DNA of 23,121 nt. It comes from Propionibacteriaceae bacterium. GTDB taxonomy: Bacteria > Actinomycetota > Actinomycetes > Propionibacteriales > Propionibacteriaceae. Shown here piece after piece: positions 22,282-23,121 of this stretch. The stretch spans positions 1 through 23,121 of the forward strand of contig JAIRVA010000109.1 of NCBI GenBank assembly GCA_031254155.1, read 5' to 3'. Position 1 is the stretch's first letter, and the number at the start of each line of letters is the position of its first letter. The position numbers and the translations under genes are program-made. The notes under the pieces are model-generated. The model made no database searches and was not told the origin of the DNA. It worked only from the letters and a program-made list of their open reading frames with translations.

Positions 22282-22305
22282 ATGATTCCTATCTAAAGGA
22301 GTGAT

Positions 22306-23121
22306 ATGACCTTCGTGGGACGTCAGCGTGAACTCGCTCTTCTCCACGCCCAATTGGCCGCCGTGAGGGCCGGGAGTGGGTCACCGCCGGGGCGGGCCAT
22401 CATTGTCGCCGGCCGTCGCCGGGCCGGGAAATCCCGGCTTGTCCAGGAGTTTTGTGAGACGTCCGGCGTGGCCTCGGTGGTCTTCCAGGCCACCCACAAC
22501 CGGACCTCTCACGCCGAGATGGCGGACTTTGTCGACGCCATCGCCACCTCGGGCCTGCCGGAGGCGAGCCTGGTCGCGGGTCTCAAACCGCAGGACTGGA
22601 ACCAGGCCCTCCGGACGCTGGCGGGCCAACTCCCCACCGACCGGCCAACCATCGTCGTCATCGATGAAGTACCGTGGCTTACCGCCGGTGACAAGTCGTT
22701 CGAGGGGGCGCTCCAGACGGTCTGGGACCAACACCTTGGGCGCAAACCGGTACTGCTCCTGCTCATCGGTTCCGACCAGTCGGTCATGGAAGGACTGACC
22801 GATCATGACCGGCCGTTCTTCGGGCGGGCGGCCCCCCTGCGCGTCGATCCGCTCACTCCCGCTGAGGTCCAGGATCTGACCGAACTACCGCCGGCCGCCG
22901 CGATCGACGCCTGGCTCATCACCGGTGGTTTTCCGGTGATCGCCACCTCGTGGGAGCCTGGCGAAACGCGCAGGTCGTTCCTGGCCCGAGCACTGGCCGA
23001 TCCGTTGTCGCCGCTGCTTGTCAGCGGCGAATTGACCCTGTTGGGCGAGTTCCCACGCTCGACGTTGGCCCGAGCGGTTCTGGAGGCGATCGGTACGGGG
23101 GAACGGACCTTTTCCCTGATC
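22306..23121 (+). CDS. AAA ATPase (Pfam ATPase_2/DUF234-like), N-terminal part
   Basis: A frame open to the window end (272 codons, no stop), so the gene is cut. It begins MTFVGRQRELALLHAQLAAV, with Walker A GRRRAGKS (about residues 36-43), Walker B TIVVIDEVPWL (about 115-125), a sensor strand VLLLLIGSDQSVMEG and the family's ITGGFPVI motif (about 205-212). These are features of the STAND-like ATPases often labelled archaeal ATPase with a C-terminal DUF234 nuclease-like domain; that domain would lie beyond the window. ATG 22306 has AAAGGAG upstream. It diverges from gyrB and is preceded by an AT-rich inverted repeat. The role is unknown; such proteins are patchily distributed, which fits an accessory gene. 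Confidence 0.8.
   Translation, partial: MTFVGRQRELALLHAQLAAVRAGSGSPPGRAIIVAGRRRAGKSRLVQEFCETSGVASVVFQATHNRTSHAEMADFVDAIATSGLPEASLVAGLKPQDWNQALRTLAGQLPTDRPTIVVIDEVPWLTAGDKSFEGALQTVWDQHLGRKPVLLLLIGSDQSVMEGLTDHDRPFFGRAAPLRVDPLTPAEVQDLTELPPAAAIDAWLITGGFPVIATSWEPGETRRSFLARALADPLSPLLVSGELTLLGEFPRSTLARAVLEAIGTGERTFSLI

Noticed and set aside
1..23121. CRISPR array, rRNA, tRNA, complete insertion sequence or prophage genes
   Set aside because: No regularly spaced identical repeats, no RNA-gene cores and no transposase, integrase or phage structural proteins are seen.

Overview
The window comes from a high-GC Gram-positive bacterium, very probably an actinomycete (Actinomycetota). The order gyrB-gyrA-DUF3566, the high-GC third codon positions and the PadR/DUF1048/ABC exporter cassette all fit that phylum; I cannot name the genus. 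The tetranucleotide GTAC is clearly over-used across most of the window.

Layout. (1) Positions 1-576 hold the end of a TPR-like gene. (2) 727-2627 is a two-gene module of an SMC/ABC-type AAA ATPase and a RloB-family Toprim-like protein. It resembles known phage-defence pairs (AbiL-like, loosely PARIS-like), and the parts sampled have lower GC and less GTAC than the neighbours. (3) 2524-9979, all on the minus strand, is a galactoside-use operon: LacI regulator, sugar-binding lipoprotein, two CUT1 ABC permeases and a GH2 beta-galactosidase. Its promoter and operator lie at 10018-10066. It has no ABC ATPase of its own. The lacZ reading frame runs past its expected end into rloB. (4) 10111-10725 carries a long inverted repeat, an apparently headless antitoxin remnant and a VapC-like PIN toxin. 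(5) 10726-11082 is intergenic, with a 19-bp palindrome, a hairpin, a GTGCGAA repeat cluster and a PadR promoter/operator. (6) 11083-13292 is PadR, DUF1048, ABC ATPase and ABC-2 permease, translationally coupled, ending at a strong hairpin. (7) 13363-14064 (minus) encodes a proline-rich protein with a C-terminal membrane anchor. (8) 14110-14357 is a non-coding structured element of nested inverted and direct repeats. (9) 14411-16169 is an OmpR-type response regulator and its histidine kinase, each preceded by the same 13-bp leader block at the same distance from ATG. (10) 16201-21835 (minus) is gyrB-gyrA-DUF3566. (11) 21836-22305 is intergenic, with the gyrB promoter and a second GTGCGAA repeat cluster. 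(12) 22306 to the end is the start of an AAA ATPase that runs off the window.

Working together: the lac operon should bind, import and hydrolyse beta-galactosides under an autoregulated repressor. The PadR cassette looks like an inducible exporter with its sensor-repressor. Gyrase is housekeeping. The least explained parts are the non-coding elements: the 14110-14357 structure, the twin two-component leaders, the GTGCGAA clusters at two distant sites, and the inverted repeat that seems to have replaced the front of an antitoxin gene. All counts and alignments here were made by eye.
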